From the NCBI GenBank assembly GCA_963797605.1, contig CAWCPX010000009.1:620001-684000 (forward strand): a stretch of DNA of 64,000 nt, given 5' to 3'. Both the position numbers and the translations under genes were made by a program. The DNA is from DASQPR01 sp963797605 (GTDB lineage Bacteria > Actinomycetota > Actinomycetes > Mycobacteriales > Micromonosporaceae). Shown here piece by piece: positions 26,796 through 35,401 of the stretch (position 1 is its first letter; each line of letters starts with the position of its first letter). Under the pieces are notes generated by a model. The model made no database searches, was not told the origin of the DNA, and saw nothing but the letters and a program-made list of their open reading frames with translations.

Positions 26796-27515
26796 ATGAA
26801 TGACCTGCTACAGCTGACCCTCGACGGCCACGGCGGCATCGACCGATGGGAGCGGTTCTCGCAATTCCGGGCGACCACCACGATTCGTGGTGGCATCTGG
26901 ACGCTCAAGCAGCAGCGGGGCCACCTCGACGACGTCGTGATCGAAGGCGAGACGCGCTCCCAGCGGCTGAGCATCGCGCCGTTTCCGATGCCAGGCCAGA
27001 TCGCGACGTGGGAGCCACATCGGCAGGCGATCGAGACCACCGGGGGCGTGCTGGTCGACGAGCGCCTCGATCCCGCGGCGGCCTTTGCCGGGCAGACCCG
27101 CCAATCACCGTGGGACGCACTGCAGGCGGCGTATTTCGCCAGCGAAGCCAACTGGAACTACTACGTCGCCCCGTTCATCTTCGCGCGGCCCGACTTCGTG
27201 GTCGAGGAGATCGATCCGTGGCATGAAAACGGCGAGGTGTGGCGCAGTCTGCTCGTCACCTATCCCGACAACCTGGTGGCCCACACCCGGCAGCAGACGT
27301 ATTACATCGACGAACGTGGTCTATTCCGGCGCCTCGACTACCGCGTGGACATCCTGGGCGGCGGACCGGCGGTGCACTACCCGAGCGACTACCGCGATTT
27401 CGACGGGATCATGGTGCCGACACGTCGCGTGGTCTACGTGCGAAACCCGGACGGCTCACCGGTCCGCGAGTCGGCATCGATCATGATCGACGTCGCCGAC
27501 GTGAGGTTCGTCTAG
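26796..27515 (+). CDS. Hypothetical protein, beta-rich
   Basis: A 239-aa soluble protein from an ATG at 26796 (GTG at 26787 also possible). It begins LLQLTLDGHGGIDRWERF and is rich in beta-strands with many Trp and Tyr. PFIFARPDFVVEEIDPWHE and YPSDYRDFDGIMVPTRRVVY look like conserved blocks. The pattern recalls uncharacterised proteins that measure a substrate through a large beta-sheet, loosely LolA-like, but I cannot assign it. TAGGCT at about 26757 is a possible -10 element. It ends two bases before the converging tetR gene. Confidence 0.6.
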   Translation: MNDLLQLTLDGHGGIDRWERFSQFRATTTIRGGIWTLKQQRGHLDDVVIEGETRSQRLSIAPFPMPGQIATWEPHRQAIETTGGVLVDERLDPAAAFAGQTRQSPWDALQAAYFASEANWNYYVAPFIFARPDFVVEEIDPWHENGEVWRSLLVTYPDNLVAHTRQQTYYIDERGLFRRLDYRVDILGGGPAVHYPSDYRDFDGIMVPTRRVVYVRNPDGSPVRESASIMIDVADVRFV

Positions 27516-27517
27516 GG

Positions 27518-28288
27518 TCACGCCGACCGCGATGCGCCGCTCCTAACCTCGGACGATCCGGTCGCCAGGCGCTGCAACAATTCCCGGAGAAGGCCCAACT
27601 CCCCCGCTGTCAGGTCGCCCGTGTCATCGGCCAGCACCGCGGCCAGTCCGATCGCCGCGCTGGCCACGGTCGCCGGCCGACCGAACCCCGTTGCCGCCCC
27701 GCCCGGCTCGGTTGCCACGGCCGATCCGGTGAGCACCGCCGCGAGCGCCGCCTCCCGAACCCGGTCGGACAACCCCAGATCGCGCTCGGCATCGGGCTGG
27801 GCGATCAGTGCGAGCGTGACGCCGACGTTGGCGGCGAGGATCTGCGCGGCGGCATCGGCCGGTGGCACCGCGAGCACACCGTCTCGTGCGACGCGGTCGA
27901 GCAACCGCGTCAGCATCTCGGTGGCCGGCCCGGTGATCGCGCACGGCTGACCAGGCCGCGCCCGGCCGTAAAGCAGCGCGTAGAACGCGGGGTGTTCGAG
28001 GCCGAAGGCGACGTGACGATCCCACCCTCGGCGCAGCGCCAGCAGCGGATCAGCGTCCAAGGCCGGCTCTGGCACCGTGTACTGGCTGAAGCCGAACGTG
28101 ACGACCGCGTCGACGAGCCCGTCTTTGTCGCCGAAATGGTGGTAGAGCGTCGGCGCCGTCACACCTGCGGCCTCGCAGACGGCACGGGTAGAGAACGCGC
28201 GGCCCTCACTCTCCATCAACCGCGCCGCCGCGAGCAGCAGCCGATCTCGCGGCGGCGACTCGGCAACCGTGCCCTGGCTTGATGTCAT
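27518..28288 (-). CDS. TetR family repressor
   Basis: A 256-aa regulator. The N-terminal HTH (about 16-62) contains RLLLAAARLMESEG, FSTRAVCEAAGVTAPTLYHHFGDKDGLVDAV; the rest is an all-helical ligand domain. It is divergent from the SnoaL/SDR pair, and its start codon lies next to an inverted repeat shared by both promoters, so it very likely represses itself and that pair. Confidence 0.85.
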   Translation of the reverse strand: MTSSQGTVAESPPRDRLLLAAARLMESEGRAFSTRAVCEAAGVTAPTLYHHFGDKDGLVDAVVTFGFSQYTVPEPALDADPLLALRRGWDRHVAFGLEHPAFYALLYGRARPGQPCAITGPATEMLTRLLDRVARDGVLAVPPADAAAQILAANVGVTLALIAQPDAERDLGLSDRVREAALAAVLTGSAVATEPGGAATGFGRPATVASAAIGLAAVLADDTGDLTAGELGLLRELLQRLATGSSEVRSGASRSA

Positions 28289-28289
28289 A

Positions 28290-28323
28290 GCGCTATATTA
28301 ACATGGGTAGCACTGTATAGCGC
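28290..28323. promoter_or_regulatory. Probable TetR operator
   Basis: GCGCTATA (28290-28297) and TATAGCGC (28316-28323) are perfect inverted half-sites separated by 18 bp. The left one is part of the palindrome ATAGCGCTAT that overlaps the tetR start codon. The wide spacing may mean two dimers bind. Confidence 0.6.
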
Positions 28324-28365
28324 AGCAGCTCAACAGCTCACACGGCCACGACGAGAGGAATCACG

Positions 28366-28692
28366 ATGATCACCATCCCGGACACCATCGCCCGCTATCA
28401 ACGGGCCGGCGACGATCAGGACATCGACGCGATCGTCACGTGCTTCACCGGCGACGCGACCGTCATCGACGAAGGAAACACCTATCGCGGACACGGCGAG
28501 ATCCGTACGTGGCGGGAAGGCGTGGCGTCGACGTACACGTACACCTCCACGGTTGTCGACGTTCGGAAGGTCGCCGACGACACATACGCGATCGTGACGG
28601 ATCTACGCGGCGACTTTCCGGGCGGCGAGGCGACGGTGACGAACACGTTCACGCTCGCCGGCGACCACATCAGCGCGCTGACGATCGGCTGA
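28366..28692 (+). CDS. SnoaL-like/NTF2-fold protein
   Basis: A 108-aa protein with the cone-shaped NTF2 fold pattern: an N-terminal helix (IARYQRAGDDQDIDAIVTCF), then FTGDATVIDEGNTYRGHGEI, and three C-terminal strands ending ISALTIG. Members are small isomerases, dehydratases or ligand binders; the substrate is not readable. It is 8 bp from the SDR gene downstream and under the divergent TetR operator, so the two enzymes probably act on the same compound. Confidence 0.75.
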   Translation: MITIPDTIARYQRAGDDQDIDAIVTCFTGDATVIDEGNTYRGHGEIRTWREGVASTYTYTSTVVDVRKVADDTYAIVTDLRGDFPGGEATVTNTFTLAGDHISALTIG

Positions 28693-28700
28693 GGAGCGAC

Positions 28701-29474
28701 ATGACCAACCTTGACCTGACCGGCCGGCGCGCGCTGGTCACGGGTGGCACCGGCGGCACTGGCGGCACGATCGTCGCCCGCCTTCGCGAAGCCGGCGCCA
28801 CCGTGGTCGCGACCGCCCGCAATCAGCCGGCCGGCACATTGGCCGACGAGTTCATCGCGGCCGACGTCGCCACGGTGGCCGGGGCCGACATCGTGACCGA
28901 CCGGGTGCGCGAGACCGGTGGCGTCGACATCATCGTGCACACCCTCGGTGGCTCGCGAGCTCCCTCGGGCGGGTTCGCCGCGCTGTCGGAACAGCACTGG
29001 CTCGACGAACTCAACCTCAACCTGCTCGCGGCCGTGCGCCTCGACCGGGGCCTGCTACCGGGCATGATTCAGGCCAGCCGGGGTGCGATCGTGCACGTCG
29101 GCTCGATTCAGCGGCGGATGCCGCTGTTCGACGCGACGCTCGGCTACGCCGCCGCGAAGGCGGCGCTCACGACGTACAGCAAGGGGCTGTCCAACGAGGT
29201 CGCGCCGCGGGGCGTCCGGGTCAACACGGTGTCACCCGGGTTCATCCAGACCGCCGCGGCGGACGCGCTCGTGCGACGGATCTCCGTGGGCCGGGGCATC
29301 GACACCGCGGCGGCACTGAAGTCCCTGATGGACTCGCTCGGCGGCATCCCCCTCGGGCGTCCGGCCCGGCCGGAGGAGGTCGCCGAATTGGTGGCGTTCC
29401 TCGTCTCCGACCGGGCGTCGGCCATCACGGGCGCCGATTACACGATCGACGGCGGCACCGTCCCCACGGTGTGA
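28701..29474 (+). CDS. Short-chain dehydrogenase/reductase
   Basis: A 257-aa classical SDR. The cofactor motif is VTGGTGGTGGTIV (unusually glycine/threonine repetitive), followed by an HTLGGSR segment, the catalytic Ser in VGSIQRR, Tyr and Lys in GYAAAKAAL, and a PGFIQT turn with ADYTIDGG near the end. It should use NAD(P)H on a ketone or alcohol. GAGGAGCG precedes the ATG; the SnoaL-like gene lies 8 bp upstream. Confidence 0.85.
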   Translation: MTNLDLTGRRALVTGGTGGTGGTIVARLREAGATVVATARNQPAGTLADEFIAADVATVAGADIVTDRVRETGGVDIIVHTLGGSRAPSGGFAALSEQHWLDELNLNLLAAVRLDRGLLPGMIQASRGAIVHVGSIQRRMPLFDATLGYAAAKAALTTYSKGLSNEVAPRGVRVNTVSPGFIQTAAADALVRRISVGRGIDTAAALKSLMDSLGGIPLGRPARPEEVAELVAFLVSDRASAITGADYTIDGGTVPTV

Positions 29475-29481
29475 GCAAGCC

Positions 29482-31278
29482 TCAGACCGCGCCGAGCACC
29501 GCCTTGAGCGCAGCGCCGAGCAGCGACCGGGCCTGCTCCGGCGACTCCGGTGCACTGCGGTGGCGGAACGCGACGTAGAGATCGGGCCGCACCAGCAGCA
29601 CGCCGGCGTCGTCGATCTCGCTGACGTCGGCCCAGATGCCGTACGGGTCCTCGTACGCCTCGCCCGGACCGATCGAGACGCCGCGCAGCGCGAGTCCGGT
29701 TTCCGCCGTCAGGGCCGCCGCAGCGTCGAGCCACGGGCCGCCGCCGATGCCGGTGTAGACCGAGAACTCGCCGCGGCCACCCAGGTCCAGTGTGGACACC
29801 CTGGCGCCGCCCCTGGTCACCCAGGCATGCGGCACCTTGGCTCCCGGCCAGGTCGTCGGATGGGCGTACAGCTCGGCGTCACGGGTGAACTCGGGTTCCG
29901 GGCTGCCGTCAGGGATCACGGCGTCGGACGCGTACCGGTGATTGTGTTCGACGCCGTGCGCGTTGAACTCGTAGGACTTGAACGCGATCGCCTCGCGCAG
30001 CGCCTGGCGGGTCTTGTCGCCGTCTGGTCCGGGCGCCTTCCGGGCCGCGAGCCGCTCCTCGAGAACCGCCACGTCGGAGGTGTCGGTGAGGTCGAGCGCC
30101 GCCATGATCCGGCCGGTCTCCATGATGCTCCGGTTGGCGCGCTCGACGATCTGGCGGGCGACGGGCGCACGTTCGGCCTGGTAGCTGTCGAGGAGCGACG
30201 GTGCCGCGGTCCCTTTGAGGACGTGCGCGAGCTTCCACGCGAGGTTATACGAGTCCTGGATCGACGTGTTGGAGCCGAGGCCGTTGGTCGGTGGGTGCCG
30301 GTGCACCGCGTCGCCGACGCAGAACACGCGGCCCTTCGAGATCGTGGTCGCGAAGTGGTGGTTGACCGTCCACGGCGAGGTCGACGTCACCTTCATCTCG
30401 AAGTCCTCGGACCCGACCAGCTTCACGGCGAGCTCGCGCACGAACTCCTCGGTGAACTCCGGCGGCCCCTCGGCCACGCCGTAGCCCCACATGAGCATCC
30501 ACTCGTGCCACGGCTTGATCATGCGGAGTACGCCGAGGCCGACGCCCTCCTTCTCGGCGCCCGGCTGCAACATCCAGTAGAGGACCGACGGCCGGTGCGC
30601 CACGAAACGCGACAGGTCGGCTTCGAAGATGATGCCCAGTGCCCCGCCGACCGCGCCCGGCCCCTCGAACGGCAGCTCGAGGTCGTCGGCGACCTTGCTG
30701 CGAGCGCCGTCGGCACCGACGACGTAGCGGGAACGGATCGGGTAGACGATGCCGGTCAGGCGGTCGCGGACCTGGGTGGTGACACCGTCCGCGTCCTGCG
30801 TGTGGCTCAGGTATTCGGTGTCGAAGCGGACCTGGGCACCGCGGCGCTGGGCCTCACCGACCAGGATCGGCTCGGTGATGGTCTGCGGCGCGTCGACCAT
30901 GGAGCACGGGCTCGCCGTGACGTAGTCGGCGTGGCGGCGCGGGTCGGTGCCCCACGACGGCACCCGCCCCAACTCCTCGCCGGCGAGGCTGGTGCAGAAG
31001 GTCGTGTTGCTCATGAGTTCCCACGGTGTCGCCTCGCGCATCAGCAGACCTTCGACGCCGATGTCGCGCAGGACCTCCATCGTGCGCTGGTTGGTGATGT
31101 GGGCACGAGGGGTGTCGGCGAGGCGCCCGTACTTCGTCACCAGGCGCACCCGCACGCCGTACGTCGCGAGCAGCAACGCCGCCGCGCCACCGGCGGGGCC
31201 GGAGCCGACGACGAGCACTTCCGTGTCGAACACGGAGGAGTCCGGCGCGGGATCGGACAGCTGATCTTCGGTGCTCAC
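29482..31278 (-). CDS. FAD-dependent aromatic hydroxylase (PheA/TfdB-like)
   Basis: A 598-aa flavoprotein monooxygenase. The FAD dinucleotide motif is VLVVGSGPAGGAAALLLA (about 21-38). YVVGADGARSKV is the DG motif, and VFCVGDAVHRHPPTNGLGSNT the GD motif that contacts the flavin ribityl. The C-terminal thioredoxin-like dimerisation domain (about 445-598) places it with phenol and dichlorophenol hydroxylases, which convert phenols to catechols with NAD(P)H and O2. A palindrome shared with the neighbouring operons lies 27 bp upstream. Position suggests it makes the diol that LigAB cleaves. Confidence 0.82.
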   Translation of the reverse strand: MSTEDQLSDPAPDSSVFDTEVLVVGSGPAGGAAALLLATYGVRVRLVTKYGRLADTPRAHITNQRTMEVLRDIGVEGLLMREATPWELMSNTTFCTSLAGEELGRVPSWGTDPRRHADYVTASPCSMVDAPQTITEPILVGEAQRRGAQVRFDTEYLSHTQDADGVTTQVRDRLTGIVYPIRSRYVVGADGARSKVADDLELPFEGPGAVGGALGIIFEADLSRFVAHRPSVLYWMLQPGAEKEGVGLGVLRMIKPWHEWMLMWGYGVAEGPPEFTEEFVRELAVKLVGSEDFEMKVTSTSPWTVNHHFATTISKGRVFCVGDAVHRHPPTNGLGSNTSIQDSYNLAWKLAHVLKGTAAPSLLDSYQAERAPVARQIVERANRSIMETGRIMAALDLTDTSDVAVLEERLAARKAPGPDGDKTRQALREAIAFKSYEFNAHGVEHNHRYASDAVIPDGSPEPEFTRDAELYAHPTTWPGAKVPHAWVTRGGARVSTLDLGGRGEFSVYTGIGGGPWLDAAAALTAETGLALRGVSIGPGEAYEDPYGIWADVSEIDDAGVLLVRPDLYVAFRHRSAPESPEQARSLLGAALKAVLGAV

Positions 31279-31304
31279 AGCGGCCTCGTCTCTGAGGAAT
31301 TATC

Positions 31305-31320
31305 GCGGACAATCGTCCGG
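31305..31320. promoter_or_regulatory. Shared palindromic operator, hydroxylase promoter
   Basis: GCGGACAATCGTCCGG, 27 bp upstream of the hydroxylase start, is a near copy of the palindrome before the CoA-transferase gene (13 of 16 bases the same). Predicted site for the cluster's IclR regulator. Confidence 0.55.
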
Positions 31321-31441
31321 GGTGCGGACACGTGCAACATGACGGTAACCATGAATCCGCGATGCCACGCGTGTCAAGGGTGTACACGTGAAATCGACAG
31401 CCCGAGTTCAGCCCGGACAGACGCCCGGCCAACGGACATCG

Positions 31442-32239
31442 TCAGGACGGATCGACGTACTCCGCGTTGCGATCGACGGCCATGTAAATCGAGTTCGCGA
31501 TCGGGCGCCGGATCTCCTCCGCGATGTGCCCGAGCAGGCCCGCGCACCGGGCCAGCAGCACCGTGCCGCGCAGCAGTTCGAGCGGCAGCCCGAGGTCGGC
31601 GAGCGCGGCACCGCTGACACCCGCGCCGTTGAGTGGCAGCCGTTTGCCGAGGATCTCCGGGTGCACGCGGCCGATCGCCTCGAACAGCGCGAGATGCGGA
31701 CCGTACAGACCCTCCTCGTGCGCGATCGCGATCAGGCGTGGCGTACGCGGATCACCGTCTTTGTGCACGGGATGACCGAGTCCCGGCACGAGGCGGCCGG
31801 CGGCTTGGCGATCGGTCACGGCCGTGACGGCGAGCGCGTCCCACCCCGCGGCATCGACCGGTCGCTCCGGTGCCCCGGCGATGACCTCGGCGAGGAACCG
31901 GCCGGTGTCCTCGGTGACGCCCAGGAAGCGGGAGCCGCCGCCGAGCAGCCCGGCCGCGAGCGCGCCCTGGATCGCGTCGGGGGCGCTGAGGTAGGTCAGC
32001 CGGGCCGCGATCGCCGTCGGCGTGAACCCGTGATCGGCGAGCCCGATGAGGACGGCTTCGAACAGCCGGGACTGCTGCGGCGTCGGTTTCTCGAGCGTGA
32101 GCAGCCAGTACGCGAGTTCGCCGAAGCTGACCTTGCCCATCAGGTCGTTCGCGAGGTCCTGACCGAGCAGCGTGATCGTGGTGCCCTCGGAGGTTCCGAG
32201 CGAGGTCGGGAACGTCGGGAAGCCGATGGCGTCGCTCAT
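31442..32239 (-). CDS. Citryl-CoA lyase/citrate-synthase-like protein
   Basis: A 265-aa protein, shorter than citrate synthase (about 370-430 aa) and matching the C-terminal lyase-type citrate-synthase fold. Conserved pieces: ITLLGQDLANDLMGKVSFGE at the start, GGGSRFLGVTEDTG with the first active-site region, VPGLGHPVHKDGDPRTPRL with the key His, and NGAGVSGAALADLG. Such proteins cleave citryl-CoA or related 3-hydroxy-3-carboxyacyl-CoAs to acetyl-CoA plus an oxoacid. It overlaps the CoA-transferase gene by ATGA, so the transferase product is its likely substrate. Confidence 0.75.
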   Translation of the reverse strand: MSDAIGFPTFPTSLGTSEGTTITLLGQDLANDLMGKVSFGELAYWLLTLEKPTPQQSRLFEAVLIGLADHGFTPTAIAARLTYLSAPDAIQGALAAGLLGGGSRFLGVTEDTGRFLAEVIAGAPERPVDAAGWDALAVTAVTDRQAAGRLVPGLGHPVHKDGDPRTPRLIAIAHEEGLYGPHLALFEAIGRVHPEILGKRLPLNGAGVSGAALADLGLPLELLRGTVLLARCAGLLGHIAEEIRRPIANSIYMAVDRNAEYVDPS

Positions 32240-33405
32240 GCGGGACCTTCTTTCGACGGGCGCGGTTCGAAGCCGAGCCACGCGCGGATCTCGTCACCGT
32301 GCGCGTCCATGGCCGGCGGGGCGAGGTCGTAGCGGGCCGGGGTGGCTGACATGCGGATCGGGTTGCGCACGGTCGGCATACCGCCGGCCAGCACGACCGG
32401 GTCCAGGCCCAGCCGCTCGGCGAGTTCGACCCCGCCGCGTACGTCGTTGATCGGCCCGCACGGCACGCCGGCGCCGGTCAGCACATCGAACCACTCCTGC
32501 GCCGATTTACCCGCCAGCCGCTCCAGCAACAGCGGACGCAGTTCCTCGCGATTGTCGTTGCGCGTGCCCACGCTGCGGAACCGCTCGTCGTCGGCGACCT
32601 CCGGGATGCCGAGCACGGCGGCGAACTTGCGGAACTGGCTGTCGTTGCCGACGGCCACGATCAGCTCGCCGTCGCCGGTGGGCAGCGGCTCGTACGGGAA
32701 CAGGCTCAGGTGCGCGTTGCCCATGCGCTGCGGCACGACGCCGCCGGCGACGTACGCGGACGTCTGGTTGACCAGGGCTGACAGCGCGCTGGAGAGCAGG
32801 TTCGTCTCGATGTGCTGGCCCTGGCCGGTCAGGTCGCGGTGGTGCAGGGCGGCGAGGATCCCGATCGCCGAGTGCAGGCCGGTCATCACGTCGAAGACGG
32901 CCACGCCGGCGCGGTAACCGGGGCCGTCGGGGCTGCCGGTCAGGCTCATCAGGCCGGACATGCCCTGGACCAGGAGGTCGTAACCGGGTAGCGCGGCGCC
33001 GCCGGCGGCGCCGAAGCCGCTGATCGAGCAGTAGATGCTGCCCGGATTGCGGGCGGCGACGGCGTCGTAGTCGAGGCCGAAGCGCCGCAGGCCGCCCGGT
33101 TTGAAGTTGTGGATGAAGACGTCGGCCCGCTCCGAGAGCGCGTGGGCGACCGCGGCGTCGTCCGGGTCGCCGAGGTCGAGCACGATGTCGCGCTTGTTAC
33201 GGTTGATCGACAGGTAGTAGGTGCCGACATCGTCGCGCGTCGGCGGCACCCAGTGCCGGGTGTCGTCGCCGGTCGGGCCCTCCACCTTGATCACGTCGGC
33301 GCCGAGGTCGGCCAGCAGCATCGTGGCGTAGGGCCCGGCGAGCACTCGGGAGAAGTCGGCGATCAGGATGCCCGACAGCGGTCCCGGGCGCGGTTCGGCT
33401 GTCAC
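32236..33405 (-). CDS. CaiB/BaiF family III CoA-transferase
   Basis: A 389-aa enzyme that moves CoA between carboxylic acids. N-terminal LADLGADVIKVEGPTGDDTR is the CoA-binding signature. The catalytic Asp is in PGYDLLVQGMSGLMSLTG near residue 145, followed by DVMTGLHSAIGILAALHHRD. It is first in a two-gene operon with the citryl-CoA-lyase-like gene and should activate an acid made in aromatic ring breakdown. The shared palindrome stands 23 bp before its ATG. Confidence 0.87.
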   Translation of the reverse strand: MTAEPRPGPLSGILIADFSRVLAGPYATMLLADLGADVIKVEGPTGDDTRHWVPPTRDDVGTYYLSINRNKRDIVLDLGDPDDAAVAHALSERADVFIHNFKPGGLRRFGLDYDAVAARNPGSIYCSISGFGAAGGAALPGYDLLVQGMSGLMSLTGSPDGPGYRAGVAVFDVMTGLHSAIGILAALHHRDLTGQGQHIETNLLSSALSALVNQTSAYVAGGVVPQRMGNAHLSLFPYEPLPTGDGELIVAVGNDSQFRKFAAVLGIPEVADDERFRSVGTRNDNREELRPLLLERLAGKSAQEWFDVLTGAGVPCGPINDVRGGVELAERLGLDPVVLAGGMPTVRNPIRMSATPARYDLAPPAMDAHGDEIRAWLGFEPRPSKEGPA

Positions 33406-33427
33406 GGAAGCTCCTTGGCGCCGCTAG

Positions 33428-33443
33428 GCGGACAGTTGTCCGC
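33428..33443. promoter_or_regulatory. Shared palindromic operator, CoA-transferase promoter
   Basis: GCGGACAGTTGTCCGC has perfect 7-bp arms around two central bases. It is the best of three copies in the aromatic cluster. Confidence 0.6.
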
Positions 33444-33500
33444 GATTTGCTCTCGCCGTAACTGTCGCTCGCGCGCCGCCGAGTGTCAAGGCGGGCATGA

Positions 33501-34316
33501 TCACGCGGTCGCGGTCACCCGCGCGTCGATGACCTCGGTCGCCGGGCGCGACTGCCACAGCGCCCAGTCGGCCGACACGTCGCCGGCCGCGCGCAGCAGC
33601 AGCGGCAGGTAGTCGCCGGTGAGCGTCTTCACGCTGGTCTCGGCCGCGTGAACGGTCACGTTCATGGCCGCGAGCACAACCCCGTCGCCATCGCGTACGG
33701 GTACGGCGATGGAACGGACCCCGGGCGCCAGCTCTTCATCGGCCAGGGCCCAGCCACGGGCGCGGACGTCCCGCAACTGCCGCTCGACGTCGGTCGGCGG
33801 GAACGGAGGCAGGCCGGCCCGGCTGGGCTCGGCGAGCGTGGCGGCGAGCGCGCCCGGCGTGAGGGCGGCGAGGAGCACCTTGCCCTGTGAGGTCTGCATG
33901 GCCGGGAAACGCGTGCCGATCTGGACCCGGAGCGCGATGATCTTCGGAACCGCGACCCGGGCGACGTAGACGATGTCGGACCCGTCGAGCTGCGCCATCG
34001 ACGACGACTCGCCGGTGCGCGCGACCAGGTCTTCCAGGTGCGGACGGGCGATGTCCCACAGGCCGAGCGAGCCGACGTACGCCATGCCGAGCCGCATCAC
34101 CCGGGGCGTCAGCGTGAACGCGTTGCCGTCCATCCGGACGTAGCCCAGCTCTTCGAGGGTCAGCAGCAGCCGCCGGGCGGTCGGGCGGGCCAACTCGGTC
34201 GCGGCGGCGATCTCGGTCAGGCTCATCCGGCGGCGGCGCTCGTCGAAGCAGCTCAGCACGTCGAGACCGCGGGCGAGCGCTTCGACGAAGTCGGGCCCGG
34301 TGCCACGTCCGGCCAT
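33501..34316 (-). CDS. IclR family regulator (PcaR/PobR-like) of the aromatic cluster
   Basis: A 271-aa regulator. Winged HTH at about 10-75 (FVEALARGLDVLSCF, SLTEIAAATELARPTARRLLLTL), then the effector domain with FPAMQTSQGKVLLAAL and LAPGVRSIAVPV. The FVEALARGLDVL start and the effector block match the PcaR/PobR group that senses aromatic acids. The ATG at 34316 follows GGGGA with an 8-nt gap; an ATG three codons upstream is the alternative. Divergent from ligB and flanked by copies of the 16-bp palindrome. Confidence 0.85.
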   Translation of the reverse strand: MAGRGTGPDFVEALARGLDVLSCFDERRRRMSLTEIAAATELARPTARRLLLTLEELGYVRMDGNAFTLTPRVMRLGMAYVGSLGLWDIARPHLEDLVARTGESSSMAQLDGSDIVYVARVAVPKIIALRVQIGTRFPAMQTSQGKVLLAALTPGALAATLAEPSRAGLPPFPPTDVERQLRDVRARGWALADEELAPGVRSIAVPVRDGDGVVLAAMNVTVHAAETSVKTLTGDYLPLLLRAAGDVSADWALWQSRPATEVIDARVTATA

Positions 34317-34382
34317 CGCGAACATCCCCACTCTCTTGACACGACCGTTATCGGAGGGGCATCGTTCCTGAGACGCCGCCTG

Positions 34383-34398
34383 ACGGACTACTGTACGC
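34383..34398. promoter_or_regulatory. Shared operator, weaker copy between iclR and ligB
   Basis: ACGGACTACTGTACGC matches the CoA-transferase palindrome at 11 of 16 positions and keeps CGGAC on the left and TGT-x-CGC on the right. It is placed to control both divergent genes. Confidence 0.4.
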
Positions 34399-34479
34399 GG
34401 GGTGGCACCCCGGCGATAGTGAGCGAGTTTAGTCGAGCTCGCCTCATGAGAGTCAGTCAGCTTCGGAAGGAGGCGGGCG

Positions 34480-35340
34480 ATGGCCAAGCTGGTCGCGATC
34501 CTGGCCACGACGCATCATCCGTTCTATTACCAGACCAGCCAGTTGCCGCCCGACGTCGCGCCGCCGTTCGCGGCCGAGTGGGTGCGCAAGGTCGCCGCCT
34601 ACCGGGAGACGCTGACGCGAACCCGGCCGGACGTGCTCGTCATGGTCGGCTCGGACCACTTCCACCAGCTGTGGCTGGACAATATGCCGCAGTTCCTGAT
34701 CGGAAAGGCACCGTTCTACGACGCGAACTTCTACAACGAGGAACGCGAGTTCGGGCTGCCCCGGCTGCTGCTGAAGGGCCATGAGGAGCTGTCCGCGTAC
34801 ATCCTCCGCGAAGGTATTGATCGTGGTTTTGACCTGGCCTTCTCCAACGAGCTGCGGGTCGACCACTCGATCACGTGCCCGATCTTCACGGTGCGGCCGC
34901 AGAACGACCTGCCGATCGTGCCGATCTACACGAACATCTTCGCGCCACCGCTGCCCCGGCCCGAGCGTTTCGTCAAGCTGGGCCAGACGATCCGGGAGCT
35001 GATCGACGCGTGGCCCAGCGACATGCGGGTCGCGGTCATCGGCACCGGGCACCTCTCGCTCGAACTCGGTGGGCCCCGCCAATTCGGCCCGCACGGGCCC
35101 GACCCGGAGTTCGACGCGAAGGCGGTCGAGTGGATCGCGAACGGCGACATCGACGCGTGCCTGGCCAACGTGACGCTCGACAGCCTGCACGCGCCGGGAA
35201 ACGCCACCCACGGCTTCATGGACTTCATGTTGATGATGGGGATCGCCGGCTATCACAAGGCCGACTACGCCGACCATCTCGACCTGTTCCACACGATGGA
35301 GGCGTATTTCACCTGGTACCCGAACGGGGTGGACGCATGA
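34480..35340 (+). CDS. Extradiol ring-cleavage dioxygenase, catalytic subunit (LigB-like)
   Basis: A 286-aa class III extradiol dioxygenase subunit that opens catecholic rings next to the hydroxyls, using Fe(II). His12 in ATTHHPF and His60/His62 in VGSDHFHQLW are candidate iron ligands; His129 (RVDHSITCP) and His191 (GTGHLSLELGG) fit active-site acid/base positions. An AAGGAGG precedes the ATG. With the LigA-like subunit just downstream it forms a protocatechuate/gallate 4,5-dioxygenase-type pair; the exact diol is not certain. Confidence 0.85.
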   Translation: MAKLVAILATTHHPFYYQTSQLPPDVAPPFAAEWVRKVAAYRETLTRTRPDVLVMVGSDHFHQLWLDNMPQFLIGKAPFYDANFYNEEREFGLPRLLLKGHEELSAYILREGIDRGFDLAFSNELRVDHSITCPIFTVRPQNDLPIVPIYTNIFAPPLPRPERFVKLGQTIRELIDAWPSDMRVAVIGTGHLSLELGGPRQFGPHGPDPEFDAKAVEWIANGDIDACLANVTLDSLHAPGNATHGFMDFMLMMGIAGYHKADYADHLDLFHTMEAYFTWYPNGVDA

Positions 35341-35401
35341 GCGAGCTTGTCGGAGCGAACCATGAGACAGCATGGCCGCGTCCTGCGAAGCGGAGGCGGA
35401 C

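Noticed and set aside
29560..31617. Long open frame on the plus strand opposite the flavin hydroxylase gene
   Set aside because: It is Arg/Asp/Gly-rich with no motif, while the minus strand encodes a complete FAD monooxygenase.
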